Part shown: one piece after another, positions 1 to 8,600 of the stretch | Layout: each line of letters begins with the position of its first letter | Numbering within the stretch: position 1 is the first letter of the stretch | Assembly: GCA_965221455.1 (NCBI GenBank) | Contig: OZ244890.1 | Coordinates: 1,922,001-1,986,000 of the forward strand | Direction of reading: 5' to 3' | Length of the DNA stretch: 64,000 bases | Origin: SMWN01 sp965221455 | GTDB lineage: Bacteria > Pseudomonadota > Gammaproteobacteria > Eutrophobiales > Eutrophobiaceae | Notes under the pieces: model-generated | Seen by the model: the letters and a program-made list of their open reading frames with translations, nothing else | Told to the model about the DNA's origin: nothing | Database searches by the model: none | Position numbers and translations under genes: made by a program

Positions 1-3000
1 GTCAGCATCTTCCCTGTGGTGGTCAACACGACGGATAACGATACCGCAGGCGTGAGGCTGAGCACGACCGCGTTGACCGTTGCCGAAGGCGGCAACAACA
101 CGTTCACGGTAGTCCTGGATAGCCTGCCGACGGATATTGTCTCCATGGTCATCTCGAATCCCGATGATGGCGCCGTGAGCATCAGCCCATCGGACTTTGT
201 GTTTAGCGGCGCCGACTGGGACCAAGCACGCACGGTGACGGTGATGGCGGTTGAAGATACTGACGCCAGGGATGAGCGCGTGAGCCTGACACTGAATAGT
301 GCGAGTACAGACCTTAACTATGATGGTCGTGCGGCCGCCCGCAGCGTCGCCGTGACGGTGACGGATGACGAAGTGCCGCCTCCTGGTGTGACGGTGAGTT
401 TGACCACGCTGGCCGTGGCTGAAGGCGGCACGGGTGACTATACCGTGGTGCTGGATGCGCCGCCGAGAGCTGCGGTAAATATTACGGTGCGCAGTGACGA
501 TATCAGTGCCGCGACCGCGACCGCGACGGCGACGTCGCCGTTAATGTTTACCTCTGACAACTGGAGCATGCCGCAGACGGTGACGGTGATGGGAGTTGAG
601 GATGTGGATGCGGTGAGTGAAAGCGGCGTGCGCCTGAGTCATCGGGTGAGCAGTACAGACGCCCGCTATGGCACCTTGACGCCGGATGCCGTGAGGGTGA
701 ACTTGACGGATAACGACACGGCCGGTCTCGACGTGGTGACTGAACTCAACGTGAAAGAAGGTGAGATGGGCACGTTGACCCTGAAGCTCCACAGCCGACC
801 GACACACCCGGTTGTTGTGCTCATCGAAAGCGCGAATACCGCGATTGCGACCGTCACCCCGTCGCCGAGCCTGACCTTTAACGAAACCAATTGGCATATC
901 GCCCGAACGGTGACGGTGACCGGCATTGAGGATGTTGATGCCAGAGATGCGATGGTGGCGCTGAGGCTGGGCAGCATCAGTGCCGACCTCGACTATCTGG
1001 GTCTGGCGGCAAGCATCGCGGTGACCGTGACCGATGATGATAAAGGCGGCTTGCTGGTGACACCGACGATGCTGACGCTCGGCGAAGGCGGCAGGGCGAC
1101 CTACACCCTGGTGCTGGACAGCAAGCCGTTCGGAAATGTTCAGTTTAACCTCCGGCCTGCCACCGGCACGGCGATTGAGCATGTGCGCGTGGCACCGGGC
1201 AATTTATTTTTTGGGCAGCGCAATTGGAACCAGCCGCAAACGGTGACATTGACGGGTGTCGAGGATGCTGACACGAACAATGAATCAGTACGTCTGCTGT
1301 ATGTGCCTACATCCCTCAACTCGGTGGATACAGCAACCTTTACAACAACGGTGAGTGTCGACGTGACCGTGACGGATAATGATGTCGTCGGTGTCACGGT
1401 GGATCCGACCAACAGGATCCTTGATGAAAGGGGAAACAGCACCTATACACTGGTCCTGAATACCCTGCCGACGGACCCTGTCACGGTGGCGGTCGCCAGT
1501 GACAATATGAATGCAGCGACGGTGATTGATGCGACCCGGATCTTTGACACGAATAACTGGAACATCGCGCAGACCGTGACGGTGTTCGGTGTTCCGGATC
1601 CTGATACCCACGATGCAAGCGTGCGCCTGACGCATACGGCGACGAGTATGGACACCCGCTATCACAGCGTCGCGATAACGCCGGTCACCTTGCGCGTGAC
1701 GGATAGTGATACCGCCAGTGTAACAGTGACGCCGAGCAGCAGAACCCTGGCTGAAGGCGGGCTTGCGGATAGTTACACCGTGAGACTGTCTCACCGACCG
1801 ACCGCCGATGTCAGCATTGCGGTGACGAGTGCCGATGCAGGTGCGGTGAGCGTGAGTCCGGCGACCCTGATGCTGACTGCGGATAATTGGGACGAGGCGC
1901 AAACGGTGACCATCCGTGCGGTTGAGGATGCGGATGCGACGGATGAAAGTGTGCGCCTGCGGCATGCGGCGACGAGTGCGGATAGCCACTACAACGCTAT
2001 CGCGATAGCCCATGTAACCGCGAGAGTGAACGATGACGAGACCGCAGGGGTCACGGTGACGTCGTCTGCGCTGAGTGTCCCTGAAGGCGGCAGTGCTGAC
2101 TACACACTGATGCTGACCAGTCAACCGTCCGCCGATGTGACAGTGAATTTATCGCGCCTCGACCATCGTGTGGCCACCGCGAGTCCGACACGTCTGACCT
2201 TTACCACCAGCGACTGGCGCACGGCCAGGACGGTGACCGTGCGTGGTGTCCAGGACCCTGATGCCAACCCTGTCAGTATCAAACTGAGCCATCGGGCGAA
2301 GAGTGCAGATCCTGCCTACAATGAGGTGCGGATAGACGTTGTTGATGTGACGGTGACGGATGATGATACGGCGGGGATGACGGTGACGCCGGGCAGGTTG
2401 ACGGTGGGAGAAGGCAGCACGGGCAGCTATACGCTGGCGCTGTCGACCCGGCCGAGTGCCGATGTGAGGATTATGGTGACGAGTGAGAATACCGCTGCGG
2501 CGACCGTGAGCAGCACCCCGCTGATGTTCACGACAAGCAACTGGAGCCAGGCCCGGACGGTGAGGGTGGTGGCGGTTGAGGATGCGAACATGAGCAATGA
2601 GACGGTGCTTTTGACGCATACGGCGAGCAGCATGGACAGTACCTACAACGGCAGTGCGGTGACGACGATGCTCCCGGTGACCGTGGCGGATAACGACGCG
2701 GTGGGCGTGACGGTCGATCCAACGAACCCGACGATTGATGAAGGCGGTACCGGCAGCTATATGGTGGTGTTAAATACCCGACCGACGGACGAGGTGAGGG
2801 TGACGGTGAGCAATGGCAATACCGCCGGGGCGACCGCGAGTCCGGCGACCCTGACCTTTACCACGGACAACTGGAACACCGTGCAGACGGTGACGCTGAC
2901 GGGTGTTGAGGATGATGATACGAACAATGCCAGTGTCAGGCTGAGCCATACGTCGGCCAGCGCGGATAGCGCCTACAATGCTGGTGCGGTGACGATAGCC

Positions 3001-4008
3001 GCTGTTGATGTGACGGTGAGAGATGATGATACAGCGGGTGTGACGGTGAGTCAGACCGCGCTGACGGTGGATGAAGGCGATACCGGCACCTATACACTGG
3101 CGTTGACCAGTCGGCCGGATGCGGCGGTGACGATTGCGGTGAGCAGTGCTAATACGGCGGCGGTGACGGCGACGGCGACGCTGACCTTTACCGAGGACAA
3201 CTGGAACACAGCGCAGACGGTGACGGTGATGGGTGTTGAGGATGCTGATGCGAATGACGCCAGCGGTGTGCAGCTGAGTCATGTTGTGACGAGTACCGGC
3301 ACTGCTTATGCTGCCGTGACGGCGGCGGCGGTGTCTGTGACGGTGAATGATGATGATACGGCGGGGTTGACGGTGACGCCGGGCCGGGTGACGGTGGGAG
3401 AAGGCGGATCCGGCACCTATATGCTGGTGTTGACCAGTCGGCCAAGTGCGGCGGTGACGGTTGCGGTGAGCAGTCCTGATACAGATGCGGTGACGGTGAC
3501 GGCGTCTCTGACCTTTAACATGGACAACTGGAACAGTGCCCAAACAGTGACGGTGATGGGTGTCCGGGACGCTGATACGGACGACGAGCGCGTGCAACTG
3601 AGTCATACCGTGACGAGTATGGACATCGCCTATCGTGCCGTGACGGCGACCGTGGTTGTGACGGTCACAGAGTTCAATCTTGATGTGGATGGCAGCGGCG
3701 GGACCGCGAATCAGAGTGACGGGCTGATGATTGGTCGCTACCTGTTTGGTATTCGTGATATGGCGGGCTTGCTTGACACTATCCCGGGGAGTCCCTCGTT
3801 TAGTGAGATCAGTGCGAATATTGCAAGGGGGGTGGCCAGCGGTCGTCTTGATGTGGATGGCAGCGGCGGTGCTGCGAATCAGAGTGACGGGCTGATGATA
3901 GGCCGCTATCTGTTTGGTATTCGTGATACGGCGGGCTTGCTTGATACTATCCCGGGCAATCCATCGTTCAGTGCGGTCACGACGAATATCGGCGCACTTT
4001 TGCAATAG
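1..4008 (+). CDS. Giant surface/secreted repeat protein, C-terminal part (Calx-beta-like repeats plus dockerin-like repeats)
   Basis: The reading frame is open to the left edge (bases 1-15 read VSIFP in frame), so the true start lies outside the window. About 1,335 residues are visible. Eleven tandem repeats of roughly 110 residues each carry a V-x-E-G-G motif, a D-N-W-x-x-A-Q-T-V-T-V motif, a V-E-D-A-D motif and a closing V-T-V-x-D-D-D-T-A-G strand, as in Calx-beta/cadherin-like beta-sandwich domains. The C-terminus has two copies (about 3676-3771 and 3844-3940) of a dockerin-like calcium loop, LDVDGSGG followed by ANQSDGLMIGRYLFG. No membrane anchor or sorting motif is visible at the end. 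The gene looks distinctly more GC-rich and more repetitive than its neighbours. An adhesin or matrix-binding role is inference; the family assignment rests on motif pattern only. Confidence 0.75.
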   Translation, partial: VSIFPVVVNTTDNDTAGVRLSTTALTVAEGGNNTFTVVLDSLPTDIVSMVISNPDDGAVSISPSDFVFSGADWDQARTVTVMAVEDTDARDERVSLTLNSASTDLNYDGRAAARSVAVTVTDDEVPPPGVTVSLTTLAVAEGGTGDYTVVLDAPPRAAVNITVRSDDISAATATATATSPLMFTSDNWSMPQTVTVMGVEDVDAVSESGVRLSHRVSSTDARYGTLTPDAVRVNLTDNDTAGLDVVTELNVKEGEMGTLTLKLHSRPTHPVVVLIESANTAIATVTPSPSLTFNETNWHIARTVTVTGIEDVDARDAMVALRLGSISADLDYLGLAASIAVTVTDDDKGGLLVTPTMLTLGEGGRATYTLVLDSKPFGNVQFNLRPATGTAIEHVRVAPGNLFFGQRNWNQPQTVTLTGVEDADTNNESVRLLYVPTSLNSVDTATFTTTVSVDVTVTDNDVVGVTVDPTNRILDERGNSTYTLVLNTLPTDPVTVAVASDNMNAATVIDATRIFDTNNWNIAQTVTVFGVPDPDTHDASVRLTHTATSMDTRYHSVAITPVTLRVTDSDTASVTVTPSSRTLAEGGLADSYTVRLSHRPTADVSIAVTSADAGAVSVSPATLMLTADNWDEAQTVTIRAVEDADATDESVRLRHAATSADSHYNAIAIAHVTARVNDDETAGVTVTSSALSVPEGGSADYTLMLTSQPSADVTVNLSRLDHRVATASPTRLTFTTSDWRTARTVTVRGVQDPDANPVSIKLSHRAKSADPAYNEVRIDVVDVTVTDDDTAGMTVTPGRLTVGEGSTGSYTLALSTRPSADVRIMVTSENTAAATVSSTPLMFTTSNWSQARTVRVVAVEDANMSNETVLLTHTASSMDSTYNGSAVTTMLPVTVADNDAVGVTVDPTNPTIDEGGTGSYMVVLNTRPTDEVRVTVSNGNTAGATASPATLTFTTDNWNTVQTVTLTGVEDDDTNNASVRLSHTSASADSAYNAGAVTIAAVDVTVRDDDTAGVTVSQTALTVDEGDTGTYTLALTSRPDAAVTIAVSSANTAAVTATATLTFTEDNWNTAQTVTVMGVEDADANDASGVQLSHVVTSTGTAYAAVTAAAVSVTVNDDDTAGLTVTPGRVTVGEGGSGTYMLVLTSRPSAAVTVAVSSPDTDAVTVTASLTFNMDNWNSAQTVTVMGVRDADTDDERVQLSHTVTSMDIAYRAVTATVVVTVTEFNLDVDGSGGTANQSDGLMIGRYLFGIRDMAGLLDTIPGSPSFSEISANIARGVASGRLDVDGSGGAANQSDGLMIGRYLFGIRDTAGLLDTIPGNPSFSAVTTNIGALLQ

Positions 4009-4330
4009 TGGGTCAATAGACAGACCGCTCATTGCACAGGCTTTGCAGAGGCCTGGCGGTATCAGTTCAGCAACACATTGCGCTTATTGCAGGGATAAAG
4101 GCACGTGCAATCTCGGTAGCTGTTGATTGCCAATGCCCCGATAGACGCAGAAGTACCGGATAGGGCCTCGTACACCTACTGATCATCCCCCAATCTTGTA
4201 TACCGTTATCCCTGGGCGTGATGTTGCAATTCAAATTGTACAGGAACGCCTGGAATGCGAGCGACAACAACGGGGTCAACCCGTTGACCGGGGTCTTACC
4301 GCTATTCCGGGACCCGCGTCCTTTAACAAT
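4009..4330. other. Intergenic stretch without recognisable gene
   Basis: I see no supported coding region here. A short inverted repeat, GGTCAAC-cc-GTTGACC, lies at 4274-4289. The stretch leads into the transposase relic and may include decayed upstream parts of that element, but I could not recognise them. Confidence 0.4.
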
Positions 4331-4552
4331 GCGTTCCCGAGAGAACATCAAAAGCACTTGCCGACCAATAACCCATTGGAACGAATCATGAAAGAAATCC
4401 GACGACGTACTCGGGTAGTTGGTAGCTTTCCCGATGGCAACAGTGCCTTGATATTGACTTGTGCAAGACTACGGTATGTGACGGCATCCAAGTGGGGAGA
4501 GAAACGCTATATGAATATGGATAAGTTGAATGCATGGCGACTAAGCGCGTAA
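4331..4552 (+). pseudogene. IS256-type (mutator) transposase, C-terminal relic
   Basis: In the frame that is open from 4196, residues from AFPREH onward match the end of IS256-family transposases: TNNPLERIMKEIRRRTRVVG, then SFPDGNSALILTCARLRYV and KRYMNMDKL. Only about 73 residues of a normally 400-residue protein remain. The catalytic D-D-E core is missing, and the upstream part of the frame does not look like transposase. No terminal inverted repeats or target duplication were recognised. This is a dead relic between the repeat protein and rpsF. Confidence 0.75.
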
Positions 4553-4659
4553 ACTAAAACACGGTTCAATCGTGGCTTCAGCTCAGCTACTGAAAGTGCG
4601 AAAAATATCGGACGTTATCTGTTGTATGTGGTGAACTCATACAGAGCGTTGAATATTGT

Positions 4660-4681
4660 TCGCGGATCTACTAGAATCCGC
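4660..4681. promoter_or_regulatory. Inverted repeat upstream of rpsF
   Basis: CGCGGAT (4660-4666) and ATCCGCG (4675-4681) form a 7-bp perfect stem with an 8-nt loop about 80 bases before rpsF. There is no T-run, so it is not an ordinary terminator. It could be part of the rpsF leader, where S6:S18 autoregulation is known in bacteria, or a leftover of the transposon end. Function is not shown by the sequence. Confidence 0.3.
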
Positions 4682-4760
4682 GTTCCCAAGATTCTTACTC
4701 CACTGTGAAATAGCGATATTGATAGTCAGGGAGTTGTTAAAACCAGGAGAAATCTCATAA

Positions 4761-5282
4761 ATGCGGCACTATGAAATAGTGTTTATGATCCATCCGGATC
4801 AGAGTGAACAGGTACCGGCGATGATTGAACGGTACCGTGCCATGATTGAATCAAATGGTGGCGTTATCCATCGTCTTGAAGACTGGGGTCGACGGCTCTT
4901 GGCGTATCAAATAAACAAGGTTCACAAAGCACATTATGTATTGATGAACATTGAATGTGGAGCCGAGTCCCTGGAAGAATTGGGTGATGCTTTCAGATTT
5001 AACGATGCTGTTATCCGCAACCTTATAATGAAACGTGATGATCCGGTGACTGAGAGTTCAGTATTCGCCAGGATGAAACAAGAGGAGGAGGCGGCTGCCA
5101 GGCTTAGAGCTGAAGCGGAGGAAAGATCTCGCGCAATAGCTGAGGCGGAAAAAGTCCGATTGACAGCAGAGGCAAGTGCGCCTTCGGTTGAGGAGACTGT
5201 GAGCGAAGAGAGCGCAGAAGTAGCAGCAGAACCCGTTGCAGAGGAAGCCCCTGCAAAAATCACAGAAACAACAGAAGGATAA
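4761..5282 (+). CDS. rpsF: 30S ribosomal protein S6
   Basis: S6 binds 16S rRNA with S18 in the small-subunit platform. The first ~95 residues are typical: MRHYEIVFMIHPDQSEQ at the start, then the W-G-R-R-L-A-Y-I-K core and a conserved V-I-R-N-L-I-M-K end. At 173 aa it is about 40 residues longer than the E. coli protein. The extra C-terminus is a charged Glu/Ala-rich tail that looks helical and then disordered. An AGGAG precedes the ATG at a slightly long distance. rpsR follows after 4 bases, so the two are co-transcribed. Confidence 0.97.
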   Translation: MRHYEIVFMIHPDQSEQVPAMIERYRAMIESNGGVIHRLEDWGRRLLAYQINKVHKAHYVLMNIECGAESLEELGDAFRFNDAVIRNLIMKRDDPVTESSVFARMKQEEEAAARLRAEAEERSRAIAEAEKVRLTAEASAPSVEETVSEESAEVAAEPVAEEAPAKITETTEG

Positions 5283-5286
5283 AAAA

Positions 5287-5514
5287 ATGTCACGTTATTT
5301 TCGCCGTAAGCGCTTTTGCAGATTTACAGCCGATGGCGTCAAGGAAATTGATTACAAGGATATTAACACCCTGAAAAATTATCTAACTGAAACAGGTAAA
5401 ATTGTTCCAAGCAGGATTTCCGGTACCAAGGCGCGTTACCAGAGACAGTTGGTGACGGCAATCAAGCGTGCACGTTTTTTGGCATTATTGCCTTATTGCG
5501 ATTCACATCAGTAG
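5287..5514 (+). CDS. rpsR: 30S ribosomal protein S18
   Basis: This 75-residue basic protein begins MSRYFRRKRFCRF and contains D-Y-K-D-I-N-T-L-K-N-Y-L and K-I-V-P-S-R-I-S-G-T-K-A-R-Y-Q-R-Q-L, the family signature. It pairs with S6 on the ribosome. The frame is open further upstream to 5236, but the ATG at 5287 gives the canonical N-terminus and sits just after the rpsF stop, so the longer version is rejected. Confidence 0.97.
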   Translation: MSRYFRRKRFCRFTADGVKEIDYKDINTLKNYLTETGKIVPSRISGTKARYQRQLVTAIKRARFLALLPYCDSHQ

Positions 5515-5529
5515 CGCGTGTAGACGGTT

Positions 5530-5566
5530 GCTTGAACGTCTGATGGTTTTTTTCAGATATTCAAGC
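5530..5566 (+). terminator. Hairpin between rpsR and the DUF2232 gene
   Basis: GCTTGAA (5530-5536) pairs with TTCAAGC (5560-5566), and the inner TCTGA (5539-5543) pairs with TCAGA (5553-5557). The loop is T-rich but no T-run follows the stem. It may attenuate read-through from the ribosomal genes or stabilise the mRNA end; the role is inferred only from structure. Confidence 0.35.
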
Positions 5567-5580
5567 ACTAGTTAAGAATC

Positions 5581-6501
5581 ATGCGTGCAATTGGCGCCTA
5601 TATTCTGCACGGACGCTTGCAAGCGGTGACAGTCATTGTCTTGTCTGCGGTGGTGTCGTTATTAATTCCGCCGCTATCGTATTTATTAAGTGGCGTAGCG
5701 GCGGGTATGGTCATTTTGCGGAAGGGGCCTGCCTATGCAATGCAGGTATTGCTTATTTGCTGCCTGCTGATCGTATTATTCGTTGCTCTCGTTGGAATAA
5801 ACCCGCAAGTGGCGATTGCATTCGCCCTGGGCGTTTGGGTCCCGATGTATTTTTGTTGTAGCGTCCTGAGACAGACGCAATCGCAAGGATGGTTGGTTTT
5901 CACGGCAGGCACTATTGCTACAGCTTATATATTGGTGATGCATTGGACTATTCCTGATGTGCCGACATGGTGGCTGCAGTGGATGGAGTTATTGATTAAT
6001 AATGCATTTCCAGATGGCGGTGGTGAGCAGTATCGGACAGTCCTGGCGCAGGCGGCGCCAGCGATGAATGCGGTTATCGCTGGCGGCATTGCTGGCAGTT
6101 TGGTTGTCACGACATTTATTTCTCGATGGTGGCAGTCGGTTTTGTTTAATCCAGGCGGTTTCAGGTCTGAGTTTTATGCGCTGAGGCTGCCAGGCGCAGT
6201 CATTTTACTTTCGCTGACAGGCATAATTTTGTTGTTTATCAGCGGCGAACCCAGGGGTTCGGCAGGTCTGGATATATTGGTGGTCGTAATATTTTTGTAT
6301 TTATTTCAAGGATTGGCTTCGGTACACAGGATTGTGGCTGAGCGAAATATGTCTCAGGTTTGGTTGGTGACGATGTATATTCTGCTGCTTTTACTACCTC
6401 AGGCAATCCTGTTTGTGGCCTGCCTGGGACTGGTTGAGTCATGGATAAACAGGTCGAAAAATATAAACAAGCCTGACGACAAAAATCAGGAGCAGCCATG
6501 A
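5581..6501 (+). CDS. DUF2232-type integral membrane protein
   Basis: The 306-residue protein is strongly hydrophobic with about eight likely membrane segments (for example around residues 18-45, 55-80, 85-105, 110-130, 205-225, 235-250 and 265-290). It lies between rpsR and rplI, where many gammaproteobacteria carry a DUF2232 (YybS-like) membrane protein, and the overall pattern fits that family. There is no catalytic motif. The C-terminus is short, charged and presumably cytoplasmic. Biochemical function is unknown. Confidence 0.75.
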   Translation: MRAIGAYILHGRLQAVTVIVLSAVVSLLIPPLSYLLSGVAAGMVILRKGPAYAMQVLLICCLLIVLFVALVGINPQVAIAFALGVWVPMYFCCSVLRQTQSQGWLVFTAGTIATAYILVMHWTIPDVPTWWLQWMELLINNAFPDGGGEQYRTVLAQAAPAMNAVIAGGIAGSLVVTTFISRWWQSVLFNPGGFRSEFYALRLPGAVILLSLTGIILLFISGEPRGSAGLDILVVVIFLYLFQGLASVHRIVAERNMSQVWLVTMYILLLLLPQAILFVACLGLVESWINRSKNINKPDDKNQEQP

Positions 6502-6634
6502 TTGATGTCGTCGAATTTATAATGATAAATTTTGGCTCGAAAGTGAGTATTGAATTGTTTCCAACTCGCTTGATTGCTTGAATGATAAGGATGGAAATTG
6601 TGATATTGTCCGCCTGGAAAGTGAGGGAAGTTAG

Positions 6635-7087
6635 ATGGAAGTCATATTATTAGAAAAGATTGGCAAGCTGGGTGATTTGGGCGATAAAGTCAGCGTCGCG
6701 GCCGGATATGGTCGAAATTACTTAATCCCGGTCGGTAAAGCTGTCTCTGCAACAGCAGGGAATCTTGAGAAATTTGAGTCGCGCCGTGCAGAGTTGGAGA
6801 TGGCCCAGGAGGAAGCACTGCAGTCAGCGACGGCTCGTGCGGATGAACTGAATGCAACAGAAATTACACTGGAAAGACTCGCTGGTGAAGAAGGCAAATT
6901 GTTTGGTTCAGTGAGTACTGCGGATATTGCAGAGGCCGTCACTGCGGCGGGTATTGAATTGGTCAAGAGTGAAGTACGCTTGCCGGAGGGTCCACTAAGA
7001 GCAATAGGTGAATATGAAGTTGATATACGCTTGCATGCTGAAGTTGATGTCAAACTGAAATTAATCGTTGTTGCCGGGAAAAGTTAG
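6635..7087 (+). CDS. rplI: 50S ribosomal protein L9
   Basis: Bacterial L9 has an N-terminal rRNA-binding domain, a long helix and a C-terminal domain. This 150-aa protein starts MEVILLEKIGKLGDLGDKV, followed by V-A-A-G-Y-G-R-N-Y-L-I-P-V-G-K-A, the classic rRNA-binding signature. The usual helix and C-domain (G-K-L-F-G-S-V-S-T-A-D-I) follow. A GAGGGAAG ribosome-binding site lies upstream of the ATG. It is part of the rpsF-rpsR-rplI-dnaB cluster. Confidence 0.97.
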   Translation: MEVILLEKIGKLGDLGDKVSVAAGYGRNYLIPVGKAVSATAGNLEKFESRRAELEMAQEEALQSATARADELNATEITLERLAGEEGKLFGSVSTADIAEAVTAAGIELVKSEVRLPEGPLRAIGEYEVDIRLHAEVDVKLKLIVVAGKS

Positions 7088-7175
7088 TGTTTTCCGATCA
7101 GAAGATATTTAGCCACGGAAATTGGCCGACAGTGCCATGATAATTTTCGATCACAAACTCCATCAGGATGAGTGA

Positions 7176-8600
7176 ATGCAGGAAACCGCACAACCACATG
7201 AAGTTGTTGATAAAGAAACAGCTTCATTGAAGATCCCGCCTCATTCCATTGAGGCTGAACAGGCGGTGTTGGGTGGTCTTCTTCTTAATAATGATGTTTG
7301 GGAGCATGTCTCTGAAAGAGTGTCAGCAGATGATTTTTACCGCAGGGATCATGGTGCTATTTTTCGTGCAATCACCGCTCTTGATAATGATGGCCAACCC
7401 TTTGATGTCGTAACTGTTGCAGAATGGCTGGATAACCGCCAACAACTTGATGATGTCGGCGGTCTGAACTATCTTGCCGCGCTTGCTGAAAGAACACCTG
7501 GTGTCAGCAATGTAAAAGCCTACGCAGATATCGTTAGAAAACGTTCCGTACTGCGGCAGCTTATTCAGGCAACCAATAAAATTAGTGAGAATGTTTTTAA
7601 TCCTCAGGCACTCACAAATGAGCAGATACTGGATAGTGCTGAACAAACCGTCTTTGCAATCGCAGAGCAAGAATCGAAAGGTCGTAGAAGCTACGAGACT
7701 ATCAAGGAGCTTTCGGTGAATGCCATGGAAAAAATCGACGAGTTGTTTCGTCGAGATAACCCAATTACAGGTGTGGCGACGGGGTATGAGGATCTGGATG
7801 AGAAAACAGCCGGTTTACAGCCTTCCGATTTGATTATCATAGCCGGTCGGCCCTCTATGGGGAAAACAGCCCTGGCCATTAATATTGCAGAACATGCGGT
7901 GATTAAAGAGAAACTCGCAGTGGCTGTCTTCAGTATGGAAATGCCGGGCGATTCTTTAGCGATGCGTATGATGTCTTCCCTGGGAAGGATAGATCAGCAC
8001 AAGGTACGCACCGGGAAGTTAAAAGACGAGGATTGGCCGAGACTGGTTTCTGCTGTTGAGATATTAAAAGATGCACGTCTGTTCATAGATGATACGCCGG
8101 CCTTGACTCCTTCGGAGGTTAGAGCACGTTGTCGCCGGATACACAGGGAACACAATGGTCTTGATCTAGTGGTTGTCGACTATCTACAGTTGATGCAGGT
8201 TAGCGGTACCAGCGAAAATCGTGTGACTGAAATTTCTGAAATATCGCGTTCCCTAAAAGCGATGGCGAAAGAATTGAAAGTGCCTGTCGTCGCATTATCA
8301 CAGCTTAACAGAAGTCTTGAGCAACGCCCGAATAAACGCCCGGTGATGTCCGATCTCCGCGAAAGTGGTGCGATTGAACAAGATGCCGATGTGATTATTT
8401 TTATTTACAGGGACGAAGTGTATAACGAGGATACGCAGGATAAGGGCAAGGCCGAGATCATTATCGCCAAACAACGTAACGGTCCCATTGGTAAAGTCAA
8501 CCTGGCATTCCTGGGACAGTACACCCGTTTTGAGAATTATATCCCGGACAGCGGTTATCCAGGCTCCGGCGGGGAATTTTATGGAGGAGGATATGAATGA
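7176..8600 (+). CDS. dnaB: Replicative DNA helicase DnaB
   Basis: DnaB is the hexameric 5'-3' helicase at the replication fork. The 474-aa protein has the N-terminal primase-interacting domain (S-I-E-A-E-Q-A-V-L-G-G, residues 24-34), the Walker A motif GRPSMGKT at 224-231, the Walker B region L-D-L-V-V-V-D-Y-L-Q-L-M, and the S-D-L-R-E-S-G-A-I-E-Q-D-A-D arginine-finger region. There is no intein. An AGGATGAG ribosome-binding site precedes the start. Its stop overlaps the alr start by 4 bases (ATGA), indicating translational coupling. Confidence 0.97.
   Translation: MQETAQPHEVVDKETASLKIPPHSIEAEQAVLGGLLLNNDVWEHVSERVSADDFYRRDHGAIFRAITALDNDGQPFDVVTVAEWLDNRQQLDDVGGLNYLAALAERTPGVSNVKAYADIVRKRSVLRQLIQATNKISENVFNPQALTNEQILDSAEQTVFAIAEQESKGRRSYETIKELSVNAMEKIDELFRRDNPITGVATGYEDLDEKTAGLQPSDLIIIAGRPSMGKTALAINIAEHAVIKEKLAVAVFSMEMPGDSLAMRMMSSLGRIDQHKVRTGKLKDEDWPRLVSAVEILKDARLFIDDTPALTPSEVRARCRRIHREHNGLDLVVVDYLQLMQVSGTSENRVTEISEISRSLKAMAKELKVPVVALSQLNRSLEQRPNKRPVMSDLRESGAIEQDADVIIFIYRDEVYNEDTQDKGKAEIIIAKQRNGPIGKVNLAFLGQYTRFENYIPDSGYPGSGGEFYGGGYE

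Noticed and set aside
541..3445. Long minus-strand frames opposite the giant repeat protein
   Set aside because: They mirror the periodic GC-rich repeats, have biased His/Arg or Ser/Pro composition and no family resemblance.
16..4008. Start codon at 16 for the repeat protein
   Set aside because: The frame is open to base 1 and the repeat pattern continues upstream, so the gene is cut by the window edge.
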